DNA of 64,000 bases from Pseudomonas gingeri (GTDB lineage: Bacteria > Pseudomonadota > Gammaproteobacteria > Pseudomonadales > Pseudomonadaceae). Below, piece by piece: positions 16,945 through 25,913 of the stretch. Positions within the stretch are counted from its first letter, which is position 1. Every line of letters begins with the position of its first letter. The notes beneath the pieces were generated by a model. That model was given only the letters and a program-made list of their open reading frames with translations, did no database searches and was not told where the DNA came from. The translations under genes were made by a program, and so were the position numbers. Location of the stretch: assembly GCF_013386165.1 (NCBI RefSeq), contig NZ_JACAOS010000016.1, positions 310,001 through 374,000 of the forward strand. The letters run 5' to 3'.

Positions 16945-17073
16945 GTGGGTGTCGCTTGTCCCGTTGCCTGAATGTTCGCTGAGAAAAATTCCTGCATAAG
17001 CGCGGATTGCTGACCCATCCGCGTGCCTATCGCGGCATACTGGGCCTGTCGTTTTGTCTTCGAAGGAATCGGT

Positions 17074-17637
17074 ATGCAGTTGGATCCCGCCAGCGGTTGG
17101 TGCCAGGACGTGCGTCACTGTCCGTCGCCCAACTTCAACCAGCGCCCGGCTGGGGAAATTTCCCTGCTGGTGATCCACAACATCAGCCTGCCGCCGGGGC
17201 AGTTCGCCACGGGCAAGGTGCAGGAGTTCTTCCAGAACCGCCTGGATGTCACAGAACATTCCTACTTTGAAGGCATCGCCGACCTGCGCGTGTCCGCGCA
17301 TTTTCTGATTGAACGTGACGGTAAGGTCACTCAGTTTGTCTCTTGTCTGGAGCGCGCCTGGCATGCCGGCGTTTCGTCTTTCGAGGGACGGGAAACCTGT
17401 AACGATTTTTCCCTGGGCATCGAGTTGGAAGGCACGGACGAGCTGCCGTTCACCGAAGCGCAGTACATGGCACTGATCGGTTTGACCCGGCAGCTGCGGG
17501 CTGCTTACCCGGCCATCACCGCGCAACGGATTTGCGGTCATAGTGATATCGCCCCGGGCCGCAAGACCGATCCAGGGCCGGCGTTCGACTGGGGGCGCTT
17601 TCGTGCCGCCGTGCTGGAAAAAGGAGAGTCACAATGA
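17074..17637 (+). CDS. ampD: 1,6-anhydro-N-acetylmuramyl-L-alanine amidase
   Basis: This 187-residue cytoplasmic zinc amidase cleaves the anhydroMurNAc-L-Ala bond during peptidoglycan recycling and so limits the muropeptides that induce AmpC beta-lactamase through AmpR. Zinc ligands are visible in LLVIHNISLPPG, and in GHSDIAPGRKTDPG (His and Asp). The EGIADLRVSAHFLIERDGK and AWHAGVSSFEGRETCNDFSLGIELEG segments are typical. I chose ATG 17074 (MQLDPASGW); the longer frame upstream lacks family sequence. It overlaps ampE by four bases. Confidence 0.95.
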   Translation: MQLDPASGWCQDVRHCPSPNFNQRPAGEISLLVIHNISLPPGQFATGKVQEFFQNRLDVTEHSYFEGIADLRVSAHFLIERDGKVTQFVSCLERAWHAGVSSFEGRETCNDFSLGIELEGTDELPFTEAQYMALIGLTRQLRAAYPAITAQRICGHSDIAPGRKTDPGPAFDWGRFRAAVLEKGESQ

Positions 17638-18470
17638 GTTTTCTGGTGTTGCTGCTGGCGGTCTGGATCGAAAAGTTCTCGGCCTTGCGCCAGCGTGTCC
17701 AGCGTGACGGCGCCTGGCTGCGGGAGCTGGCCAGGCTGGAAGCCGCTCCGCGCACGGCCGGGCGTCCCTGGCTGGTGCTGATCCTGCTGGTGTTGTTGCC
17801 GGTGGTGGTGCTCGGCCTGGTGCTGATGGCCCTGCAACCACTGGCCTATGGCTTGCTGGCTTTGCCGGTGCACCTGCTGGTGGTGATTTACAGCCTGGGT
17901 CGTGGTGATCTGCTGGCGGCCCTCGGTCCCTTTCGCGATACCTGGCGGCGTAGTGATGTACAGGCGGCCGTGCATGTGGCCAAACGTGACCTGGACGTGT
18001 GCGCCGAGAGTGGCGACGATCTGCTGGAGCAGGTCCAGGGTTATCTGTTGTGGCAGGCCTACCAGAGTTTCTTCGTGGTGATTTTCTGGTATTTCCTGTT
18101 GGGCCCGGTGGCGGCGCTGAGTTATCGGCTGCTGGCGCTGGCGACGGAACATGGCCAGAACCCGGCGTTGGTGGAGCGCGCGACCTTGCTGCGGCATGCC
18201 TTCGACTGGTTGCCGGTGCGCTTGCTGGCGGCCAGCCTGGCGTTGGTGGGCAACTTTGTCGGGGTCAGCCGGGTGATGCTGCATGAGTTGCTCAACTGGG
18301 ACATCACGGCGCGGCAACTGGTGGAGAAAGTCGGTCGTGTTGCCGGGGAAATCCCGGCGCCGGTAGTCGGTGCCGATGGCGTGACCAGCCTGGACAGCTT
18401 GTGGGAGTTGCTGCTGCGGGCGGCGGTGCTCTGGTATGCCGGGTTTGCCCTGTGGACCGTATTGATCTGA
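17634..18470 (+). CDS. ampE: AmpE inner-membrane regulatory protein
   Basis: This 278-residue integral membrane protein has about four hydrophobic segments (LVLILLVLLPVVVLGLVL, LLALPVHLLVVIYSLG, FFVVIFWYFLLGPVAALSY and a C-terminal helix). It carries the conserved stretches VHVAKRDLDV and SYRLLALATEHGQNP. It is coupled to ampD as in other gammaproteobacteria. It has been called a sensory transducer for beta-lactamase induction, but its exact activity is unsettled. Confidence 0.9.
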   Translation: MSFLVLLLAVWIEKFSALRQRVQRDGAWLRELARLEAAPRTAGRPWLVLILLVLLPVVVLGLVLMALQPLAYGLLALPVHLLVVIYSLGRGDLLAALGPFRDTWRRSDVQAAVHVAKRDLDVCAESGDDLLEQVQGYLLWQAYQSFFVVIFWYFLLGPVAALSYRLLALATEHGQNPALVERATLLRHAFDWLPVRLLAASLALVGNFVGVSRVMLHELLNWDITARQLVEKVGRVAGEIPAPVVGADGVTSLDSLWELLLRAAVLWYAGFALWTVLI

Positions 18471-18490
18471 TTTCGCACGATTCTCGAAAA

Positions 18491-18523
18491 CCTGTAGGAG
18501 CAGTCGGTCGACGCTCCTACAGG
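18491..18523. repeat. Perfect inverted repeat, REP-like / terminator-like
   Basis: Eleven-base arms CCTGTAGGAGC and GCTCCTACAGG flank an 11-base loop. They lie 20 bases after the ampE stop. The arm sequence is the outer part of the local REP family. There is no T-run, so it is more likely a REP remnant that can act as an mRNA hairpin. Confidence 0.65.
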
Positions 18524-18674
18524 CTGAGAATCCTGGGTTGTCGGGCGAAGCGGCATTAACCTTAAGTTACAAAACTCTCTTTCAAATTAAGTTATACAAG
18601 CAGTAGCTGCGGATACTGGCTTTATGCCTTGCCGTGCCTGCCACTATAAAAATAATACGAAAGGGAGCATTCCA

Positions 18675-20705
18675 GTGAAGCGCTTGCTATATCCCGCCGT
18701 CGCCCTGATGAACCGCTTGAGCTTCGGGATGAAGTTCAGTTTGATCAGCGTGCTGTTCTTCGTACCGATGCTGGTGACCAACTTCTATCTGGTGCATGAC
18801 TCCTATCGCGAATTCTCTGGCACCCAGGTCGAGCTGCAAAGCCTCGATCTGCTGGGCAGCAGCCTGAGCTTGCGGCGCGATCTGGAAACCTTGAACAACC
18901 AGGTGCAGATCGACGCCGTCCTCGGCCAATCCGGCAAGGCGGGGGACCTGGAAAGCAAGATCCACAGTCTTGAGCAAAGTGTCCTCGAGCGCTTGCAAGG
19001 CCTGGCGCCGGTAACGATCGATCCGGAACAGGTCGACGCCTTCAACACCAAGCGCGATGAAATGATCAGCGCCTTCAAGGCCCAGCAGGCCGAAACCTCC
19101 TTGCAAAGCAAAAGTGCACTGATCACCAAGCTGCTCGCCAAGGCGCAGATTTTCAGCCAGATCATTGCCAGTCAGTCAGGGCTCAGCCGCGATAATCAGA
19201 GCGACCTGCGGCAGTTGAGCGAACTGGTGACCAGCGTCACGCCGCAGGTCACCCAGACCCTCGGCGAAGGCCGCTCCATGGGCGCCTATTCCCTGGGGCA
19301 GGGCTTTCTCAATTCGGCCTCGAGCACGCGTTTCGACGAGCTGTTGCAGCAGATCGAGAAGTTGCAGGCTGAATACGCCCTGAAACTCCAGGATGCCCTG
19401 GGGAACAGCAAAAATGCCCACGCGTCCCTGGACACGCAGGCCGCCGCCAGCAAGGCCTCGCTGAAAAAAGGCAGTGAGTTGTTCGAGGAACAGGTGGTGA
19501 TGGCTGAAACCCTCGATGCACCCTGGCCGGCTTTCTACGACCAGGTCAGTGCACTGATGGCGCAAACCTACCAGCTCAATGATGCGACCCTGGCCTATCT
19601 CGGCCAGGAGCTTGAACAGCGCCTGGCACAAAATCGCCTGCACATGCTCTGGCTGGTGGTCGCGCTGGCGGCGGTGTTCTTCTCCATCGTCTATCTGTAT
19701 GGCGGTTTTTACGCCTCGACCCGGACCACCTTGCGGCGCCTGGGGGAAATGATGAACAAGGTGGCGGCCGGGGACATGACGGTCAATTTTGTTGCCCACA
19801 GCCGTGATGAGTTGGGTGAGTTGGGGGGCGTGTTCAATGGCACCGTCGCGAAGATCCATGACCTGATCGAGCGGGTCGGGCAGACCGTCAGTGAGGTTGA
19901 GCGCCAGGCCGGGCAGGTCGAGTCGGTGTCGGCCCGGAGCAATCTGGCGGTGGCGGGGCAGCGTAGTCAGATCGAACTGGTGGCGACCGCCATGAACCAG
20001 ATGTCCGCCACGGCCCAGGAGGTCGCCCGCAGCGCCTCCGCCGCGGTGAACAGTGCCCATAGCGTCAATGGTGAAACCCTCAGCGGCCGTGGTCTGGTCG
20101 AGTCGCAGCAGAACAGCATCGTGCAGTTGGCCGGCGAGATCGATCAGTCGGTGCAGGTGATCAATCAGCTGGCGACCGACAGCCAGTCCATCAGTCGGGT
20201 GTTGGAAGTGATCAAGAGCATCGCCGAGCAGACCAACCTGCTGGCCCTCAACGCGGCGATCGAGGCGGCTCGGGCCGGCGAGCAGGGGCGGGGGTTTGCG
20301 GTGGTGGCCGATGAGGTGCGGACCCTGGCCAAGCGCACCCAGCAGTCGACGGGGGAAATCGAGCAGATGATCAGCCGGCTGCACGGTGGCGTGGGGGCGG
20401 CGGTGAAAGCCATGGGCATCAGCCATGGGATGGCGAACAGCACGGTGAGTCAGTCGGAAAAGGTCCAGCGGGCGTTGGACAATATCCTCGGTGCGGTGGG
20501 CATGATCGTCGACCAGAACCAGCAGATTGCGGCGGCCGTCGAGCAGCAAACCGCCGTGGCCCATGATATCGACCAGAATATCGTCGAGATCAACCGCGCC
20601 GGCGAGCGCACGGCCGAGGGCGCGCACCAGACCGAAAGTGCCAGTCGCCTGCTCTCGGTGCAGGTGGTGGAGCTCAAGCAATTGATTGGCGCGTTCAGGG
20701 TTTGA
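18675..20705 (+). CDS. Methyl-accepting chemotaxis protein
   Basis: This 676-residue receptor starts at a GTG (18675) preceded by GGGAG. The in-frame ATG at 18624 lacks a ribosome site. TM1 is at about residues 20-42 and a helical periplasmic domain runs to about 320. TM2 (LWLVVALAAVFFSIVYLYGG) is next, then HAMP and a signalling domain. That domain contains the hairpin-tip motif around EQTNLLALNAAIEAARAGEQ. It senses an unknown ligand and controls CheA. The position beside ampE matches PA4520 of P. aeruginosa as I recall it. Confidence 0.9.
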   Translation: MKRLLYPAVALMNRLSFGMKFSLISVLFFVPMLVTNFYLVHDSYREFSGTQVELQSLDLLGSSLSLRRDLETLNNQVQIDAVLGQSGKAGDLESKIHSLEQSVLERLQGLAPVTIDPEQVDAFNTKRDEMISAFKAQQAETSLQSKSALITKLLAKAQIFSQIIASQSGLSRDNQSDLRQLSELVTSVTPQVTQTLGEGRSMGAYSLGQGFLNSASSTRFDELLQQIEKLQAEYALKLQDALGNSKNAHASLDTQAAASKASLKKGSELFEEQVVMAETLDAPWPAFYDQVSALMAQTYQLNDATLAYLGQELEQRLAQNRLHMLWLVVALAAVFFSIVYLYGGFYASTRTTLRRLGEMMNKVAAGDMTVNFVAHSRDELGELGGVFNGTVAKIHDLIERVGQTVSEVERQAGQVESVSARSNLAVAGQRSQIELVATAMNQMSATAQEVARSASAAVNSAHSVNGETLSGRGLVESQQNSIVQLAGEIDQSVQVINQLATDSQSISRVLEVIKSIAEQTNLLALNAAIEAARAGEQGRGFAVVADEVRTLAKRTQQSTGEIEQMISRLHGGVGAAVKAMGISHGMANSTVSQSEKVQRALDNILGAVGMIVDQNQQIAAAVEQQTAVAHDIDQNIVEINRAGERTAEGAHQTESASRLLSVQVVELKQLIGAFRV

Positions 20706-20727
20706 CGCTTGCTGACAGGCGAATTTC

Positions 20728-20812
20728 CTGTAGGAGCCGGCTTGCCGGCGATTAGGCCCTTGAGTCTTGCATCGACTTCAGGGACGCCATCGCCGGCAAG
20801 CCGGCTCCCACA
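20728..20812. repeat. REPIN (paired inverted REP elements)
   Basis: CTGTAGGAGCCGGCTTGCCG at 20728-20753 and its inverted partner CGCCGGCAAGCCGGCTCCCA at about 20791-20810 flank a ~35-base spacer. They lie between the convergent chemotaxis receptor and tatD genes. Confidence 0.9.
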
Positions 20813-20838
20813 ATGATCGCGTGGGTCGTGGTTGCAAG

Positions 20839-21639
20839 TTAAGGGGCGGCACTCGTCATCGACGGCCAATTGAACAGCGCACAAGCATTGGCGGTACTGG
20901 CGCTGGCCAGGGTTTCCGGGCTCACGCCCATCAGGCCGGCCAGTGCCGCACAAATCGCCGGCAAGTGCTCGGGACTGTTGCGCTGGCCGGCGAACATCAC
21001 CGGTGCCATATCCGGCGAATCGGTTTCCAGCACCACGCTGTCCAGCGGCAGGTTGGCGATGACCTTGCCCAGGCGCAAGGCCTGGGGCCAGGTGCCGGCG
21101 CCACCCAGGCCCAGCTTGAAACCCAGCTTGAGGTATTCCCGGGCTTCCTCGCGACTGCCGGCGAAGGCATGGATGATGCCGCCGCGAGCCGGACGAAAGC
21201 GCTTGAGGGTGGCGATGGTCGCCGCATGGCTTCTACGCACATGCAGCAGCGCGGGCAGGGCGAAGTCGGCTGCCAGTTTCAACTGGGCTTCGAACAGCGT
21301 CTGTTGGCGTTCGCGGTCCAGTTGCGGCAGAAAATAATCCAGGCCGAATTCCCCCACCGCACACAGCTGCGGATGACCGGCGCAGCGGCTCAGCCAGTCG
21401 CCCAGTTCATCGAGATCGGCCGGGCGATGATCATCCAGATACACCGGGTGCAAACCGAACGCCGCCTGCAACCGCGAGTCGCTTTGCACCAGGTCCCAGA
21501 GCCGCTGCCAGTTGGCTTGATAAACCCCCAGCACCACCATCCGCCCCACACCCAGGGCGCGGCTGCGTACGAGGACTTCGTCGCGATCGGCATCGAAGTC
21601 GGCAAAGTCGAGGTGGGTGTGGGTGTCGATCAGCTCCAC
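20839..21639 (-). CDS. TatD-family metal-dependent deoxyribonuclease
   Basis: This 266-residue TIM-barrel hydrolase has metal ligands in DTHTHLDF (residues 5-12), AVGEFGLDYF (Glu), LLHVRR (His), GIIHAFAG (His) and ETDSPDM (Asp). Family members are 3'-5' exonucleases acting on damaged DNA or on nucleotides. This one is closer to the YjjV branch, judged by the sequence TDSPDMAP. It begins two bases after the cra stop and is probably cotranscribed with cra. Confidence 0.9.
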   Translation of the reverse strand: MELIDTHTHLDFADFDADRDEVLVRSRALGVGRMVVLGVYQANWQRLWDLVQSDSRLQAAFGLHPVYLDDHRPADLDELGDWLSRCAGHPQLCAVGEFGLDYFLPQLDRERQQTLFEAQLKLAADFALPALLHVRRSHAATIATLKRFRPARGGIIHAFAGSREEAREYLKLGFKLGLGGAGTWPQALRLGKVIANLPLDSVVLETDSPDMAPVMFAGQRNSPEHLPAICAALAGLMGVSPETLASASTANACALFNWPSMTSAAP

Positions 21640-21641
21640 GT

Positions 21642-22637
21642 TCAGGCCTCGTGGAGTCGCTGTTTGAAGGTGCGGGCGATCGCCTGGACACCGGGCTGGT
21701 AGTGCTTGTCCTCGATGGCGGTGAGGGCCAACTCCAGGGCTTTTTCGGCGATCAGTTGATGCTGTTGGGCCATGGCGTTGACCGGCAACGGCAGGAAGTC
21801 CAGCAGTTGAGTATCACCAAAGGTGCCCAGGCGCAGCGGTTGCGGCTTGAGCGGGTGATCGTGGAGGGCATCGAAGACGCCTTGCAGCAGGACGTAGGAG
21901 GTGGTGATCAGGGCATCCGGCAGGTGGCCGAGACGCTTGAGCAGACCGTCCATCAACTGGCGACCGCACTCACGGCTGAAGGCCTCGCCGTGTTCGATCA
22001 GCACTTCGCCCTTGAAGCCCTTCAAGGCCTCCTGGAAACCGGCGGCGCGCTGGCGGCTGATGCTCAACTCGGCGCGGGCGCCGATCAGGGCGATATGCCG
22101 TGGCAAAGGTTGCAGCAGGCTGCGGGTCAGTTGCAGGCTGGCTTGACGGTCGTCACTGACCACCGAGCAGAAGTGCGCCGGTTCCATTTCCCGGTCGATG
22201 GCAATCACCGGGGTCCCCAGTGCCTGCAACTGGCGATAGCTGTCGTCATCGGCAGGCAGGCAGCTGGCGACGAACAGCGCATCGCAGCGCCGCGCGCGGA
22301 ACAGTTGCAGCAGTTGCCGCTCGCTGTCCGGGGCGTCGTCGGAACTGGCGATCAGCAACTGATAACCACGGGCGCGGGCGCCTTGCTCCAGCAGCTTGGC
22401 GATACGTGCGTAACTGGGGTTTTCCAGGTCCGGCAGAATGAAACCCAGGGTTCGCGTCTTGCGACTGCGCAGCCCGGCAGCCTGGGGGTTGGGCGTGAAG
22501 CCATGCTGCTCGACTACCGCCCGCACCCGTTCCACGGTGCTGCTGCTGATACGCTGTTGCTCGGCCTTGCCGTTGATCACGTAGCTGGCGGTGGTGACGG
22601 ACACACCGGCCAGTTGGGCGATATCACTGAGTTTCAA
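21642..22637 (-). CDS. cra: Catabolite repressor/activator Cra (FruR), LacI family
   Basis: This 331-residue protein has an N-terminal LacI helix-turn-helix (MKLSDIAQLAGVSVTTASYVING) and a hinge region, then a periplasmic-binding-protein-like effector domain. In P. putida the orthologue represses fruBKA, and fructose 1-phosphate releases it. The gene is divergent from fruBKA, with a matching operator between them. It is followed directly by tatD. Confidence 0.95.
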   Translation of the reverse strand: MKLSDIAQLAGVSVTTASYVINGKAEQQRISSSTVERVRAVVEQHGFTPNPQAAGLRSRKTRTLGFILPDLENPSYARIAKLLEQGARARGYQLLIASSDDAPDSERQLLQLFRARRCDALFVASCLPADDDSYRQLQALGTPVIAIDREMEPAHFCSVVSDDRQASLQLTRSLLQPLPRHIALIGARAELSISRQRAAGFQEALKGFKGEVLIEHGEAFSRECGRQLMDGLLKRLGHLPDALITTSYVLLQGVFDALHDHPLKPQPLRLGTFGDTQLLDFLPLPVNAMAQQHQLIAEKALELALTAIEDKHYQPGVQAIARTFKQRLHEA

Positions 22638-23051
22638 GCGGGGAGTTCCTTATTTTGCTGCAGCATTCAGGTCTGCATTTTCGCTGATCGTATCCTATTC
22701 CGGCAGCCGACCTTCGCCGTCCAGTTATCAAAAGACGACGAAGTTTCAACTATTGGGCTGTATACAACCCGGATGGCGGAGTCATGGGGCGATCAAACGC
22801 TTCTCTGGCCAGCCATGCCTCGCGGGTTTGTCCCCGCATTTTCACCTCGGCGCGGGCTTCAACACCGGACAATAATCGAGTAACGTGACAAACACTCTAG
22901 ATTAAACGTTTCAGCAAGCGTATTTTTGGGACATTCGGCCGGTGTCACGGTCCTGCCAAAAGACCGTTTCACATTGTTCAGGCCACCCGCCTAAGCTGAC
23001 TCATTCAAAACAATACCTAGCGTCCCTCATGACGCTGAATAGGAGAAAGGC
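22638..23051. other. cra-fruB divergent control region
   Basis: This 414-base gap contains the Cra operator at 22902-22913 and a possible weaker half-site, AGACCGTTTCA, at 22961-22971. The fruB ribosome site AGGAGAAAGG ends just before 23052. I see no gene in it. Confidence 0.7.
22902..22913. promoter_or_regulatory. Cra (FruR) operator
   Basis: TTAAACGTTTCA is the operator described for P. putida Cra between cra and fruBKA, as I recall it. It lies about 140 bases upstream of fruB. Confidence 0.85.
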
Positions 23052-25913
23052 ATGCTCGAGCTCACCGTAGAGCAGATTTCCATGGGCCAGTCGGCCGTGG
23101 ACAAGTCTGCTGCCTTGCAACTGCTCGCGAACAGACTGGTGGCCGACGGCCTGGTGGCCGAGGGTTACCTGGCGGGCTTGCAGGCTCGTGAGGCCCAGGG
23201 CTCGACCTTTCTCGGCCAAGGTATTGCGATTCCCCATGGCACCCCCGAAACCCGTGACCAGGTGTTTGCCACCGGTGTGCGCCTGCTGCAATTTCCCGAT
23301 GGCGTGGATTGGGGCGACGGTCAGATCGTCTACCTGGCGATCGGTATTGCGGCCCGCTCCGATGAGCACTTGCGCCTGCTGCAACTGCTGACCCGGGCCC
23401 TTGGCGAAACCGATCTGGGTCAGGCTCTGCGCCGTGCCAGTTCCGCTGAAGCGCTGCTCAAGCTGTTGCAGGGCGCGCCGCAGGAACTGGCGCTGGATGC
23501 ACAGATGATTGGCTTGAGCGTAGCCGCGGACGATTTCGAAGAGCTGGTCTGGCGTGGCGCTCGGTTGTTGCGCCAGGCCGATTGTGTCAGCAACGGTTTT
23601 GCCGCTGTATTGCAGCAAGTCGAAGCGTTGCCCCTGGGCGATGGCCTGTGGTGGTTGCACAGCGAGCAGACGGTCAAGCGTCCGGGCTTGGCCTTTGTGA
23701 CCCCGAACAAACCGATGCGCTACCTCGGTCAGCCCCTGAGCGGCCTGTTCTGCCTGGCCAGCCTCGGTGAAGCGCACCAGGCTCTGCTCGAGCGCCTGTG
23801 TGCGCTGCTGATCGAAGGCCGAGGTCACGAACTGGGTCGCGCCACCAGCAGCCGGGCGGTGCTCGAAGTGCTGGGCGGTGAGTTGCCGGCCGACTGGCCT
23901 AGCGCACGGATTGGTCTGGCCAATGCCCATGGACTGCATGCCCGTCCGGCGAAAGTCCTGGCGCAACTGGCGAAAAATTTTGAAGGCGATATCCGGGTAC
24001 GCATCGTCGACGGTGCCGGTAGCGCGGTGTCGGTGAAAAGCCTGAGCAAGTTGCTCAGCCTCGGCGCACGCCGTGCCCAGGTGCTGGAATTTATCGCCGA
24101 ACCGAGCATTGCCGCCGATGCCTTGCCGGCGATTCTGGCAGCCGTAGCAGAAGGCCTGGGCGAGGAAGTCGAGCCGTTGCCGGCAATCAGTGTCGAGACG
24201 CCGGCGCTGGAGGAAGTCCTTGTGCCGCTGGTGGCGCCGAGTGCCGGCAGCCAACTCCAGGCCATTGCCGCCGCACCGGGGATCGCCATCGGCCCGGCGC
24301 ATGTCCAGGTCTTGGCGCAATTCGATTACCCGTTGCGCGGTGAGTCCGCGCTGGTCGAACGCCAGCGCCTGCAACAGGCCCTGGACCTGGTGCGCCAGGA
24401 CATCGAGGGTCTGATCCAGCGCAGCAAGGCCAAGGCGATCCGGGAAATTTTCATTACCCACCAGGAAATGCTCGACGACCCGGAACTGAGCGACGAAGTC
24501 GAAGCCCGTCTCAAGCAAGGCGAAAGCGCCGAGGCCGGCTGGATGGCGGTGATCGAGGCGGCGGCCCGTCAGCAGGAGTCGTTGCAGGATGCCTTGCTGG
24601 CCGAGCGTGCGGCGGATCTGCGGGATGTCGGCCGGCGCGTGCTGGCGCAACTCTGTGGCGTCGAAACCCTGGCCGAGCCGGATCAGCCCTATGTGCTGGT
24701 GATGGATGAAGTCGGCCCTTCGGACGTCGCACGCCTGGATCCGGCGCGGGTCGCCGGGATTCTCACCGCCCGCGGCGGGGCCACGGCCCACAGTGCGATC
24801 GTGGCACGGGCCCTTGGGATTCCGGCGTTGGTCGGTGCCGGCGCGGCGGTGTTGCTGCTGGCGCCGGGCACGTCGTTGCTGATCGATGGGCAGCGCGGTC
24901 GCCTGCATGTGTCGCCGGATGACGCGACCTTGCAGCGCGCCTTGCAGGAGCGTGATACCCGCGAGCAGCGTCTGCGCCTGGCTTCGGAGCAACGCCACGA
25001 ACTGGCGTTGACCCGCGATGGTCACGCGGTCGAGGTGTTCGCCAATATCGGCGAAAGCGCCGGCGTCGTCAGCGCAGTGGAGCAGGGGGCTGAAGGCATC
25101 GGCCTGCTGCGGACCGAACTGATTTTCATGGCTCATCAACAGGCCCCGGACGAGGCGACCCAGGAAGCTGAATACCGTCGTGTACTCGATGGCCTGGCGG
25201 GTCGCCCGCTGGTGGTGCGGACCCTCGATGTCGGCGGCGACAAACCGCTGCCTTACTGGCCGATCGCCAAGGAGGAAAATCCCTTCCTCGGCGTGCGCGG
25301 CATTCGCCTGACCCTGCAACGTCCGCAGATCATGGAAGGACAGTTGCGCGCCTTGCTCCGTGCCGCCGACAACCGACCGTTGCGGATCATGTTCCCGATG
25401 GTCGGCAGTGTCGCCGAGTGGCGCCAGGCCCGGGACATGACCGAACGTCTGCGCCAGGAAATCCCGGTGGCCGATCTGCAACTGGGGATCATGATCGAGG
25501 TGCCTTCGGCAGCGCTGCTGGCGCCGGTATTGGCCAAGGAAGTGGACTTCTTCAGCGTTGGCACCAACGACCTGACCCAATACACCCTGGCCATCGACCG
25601 CGGTCACCCGACGCTCTCGGCCCAGGCCGACGGCCTGCATCCGGCTGTACTGCAACTGATCGACATCACCGTGCGCGCCGCCCATGCCCATGGCAAATGG
25701 GTCGGCGTGTGCGGCGAACTGGCGGCGGACCCCTTGGCGGTGCCGGTGCTGGTAGGGCTGGGGGTGGATGAATTGAGCGTCTCGGCCCGCAGTATTCCCG
25801 AGGTCAAGGCGCGGGTGCGCGAGCTGAGCCTGCCCCAGGCGCAAGCACTGGCCCAGGCCGCCTTGGCGGTGGGCAGCGGCGACGAAGTGCGTGCCCTGGT
25901 GGAGGCTTTGTAA
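23052..25913 (+). CDS. fruB: Fructose PTS multiphosphoryl transfer protein (EIIA-HPr-EI)
   Basis: This 953-residue fusion starts at ATG 23052 after AGGAGAAAGG. The EIIA-Fru domain is at residues 1-145 with phospho-His62 (GIAIPHGT). A divergent linker domain follows. HPr is at about 283-370 with His296 (NAHGLHARPAKV). Enzyme I is at about 395-950 with active His580 (GGATAHSAIVARALGIP) and the PEP-binding C-terminal barrel (RTLDVGGDKPLPY, VGTNDLTQYTLA). It carries the phosphoryl group from phosphoenolpyruvate to FruA. It is translationally coupled to fruK (TAATG). Confidence 0.97.
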   Translation: MLELTVEQISMGQSAVDKSAALQLLANRLVADGLVAEGYLAGLQAREAQGSTFLGQGIAIPHGTPETRDQVFATGVRLLQFPDGVDWGDGQIVYLAIGIAARSDEHLRLLQLLTRALGETDLGQALRRASSAEALLKLLQGAPQELALDAQMIGLSVAADDFEELVWRGARLLRQADCVSNGFAAVLQQVEALPLGDGLWWLHSEQTVKRPGLAFVTPNKPMRYLGQPLSGLFCLASLGEAHQALLERLCALLIEGRGHELGRATSSRAVLEVLGGELPADWPSARIGLANAHGLHARPAKVLAQLAKNFEGDIRVRIVDGAGSAVSVKSLSKLLSLGARRAQVLEFIAEPSIAADALPAILAAVAEGLGEEVEPLPAISVETPALEEVLVPLVAPSAGSQLQAIAAAPGIAIGPAHVQVLAQFDYPLRGESALVERQRLQQALDLVRQDIEGLIQRSKAKAIREIFITHQEMLDDPELSDEVEARLKQGESAEAGWMAVIEAAARQQESLQDALLAERAADLRDVGRRVLAQLCGVETLAEPDQPYVLVMDEVGPSDVARLDPARVAGILTARGGATAHSAIVARALGIPALVGAGAAVLLLAPGTSLLIDGQRGRLHVSPDDATLQRALQERDTREQRLRLASEQRHELALTRDGHAVEVFANIGESAGVVSAVEQGAEGIGLLRTELIFMAHQQAPDEATQEAEYRRVLDGLAGRPLVVRTLDVGGDKPLPYWPIAKEENPFLGVRGIRLTLQRPQIMEGQLRALLRAADNRPLRIMFPMVGSVAEWRQARDMTERLRQEIPVADLQLGIMIEVPSAALLAPVLAKEVDFFSVGTNDLTQYTLAIDRGHPTLSAQADGLHPAVLQLIDITVRAAHAHGKWVGVCGELAADPLAVPVLVGLGVDELSVSARSIPEVKARVRELSLPQAQALAQAALAVGSGDEVRALVEAL

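Noticed and set aside
15676..17541. 621-codon open frame antisense to the DUF1631 gene and ampD
   Set aside because: It spans two confirmed genes on the other strand and has composition of complement sequence.
18587..18616. Possible FliA (sigma-28) promoter before the chemotaxis receptor
   Set aside because: TTAAGTTA and GCGGATAC resemble the elements, but the spacing (14) does not fit the usual 11 between the extended boxes.
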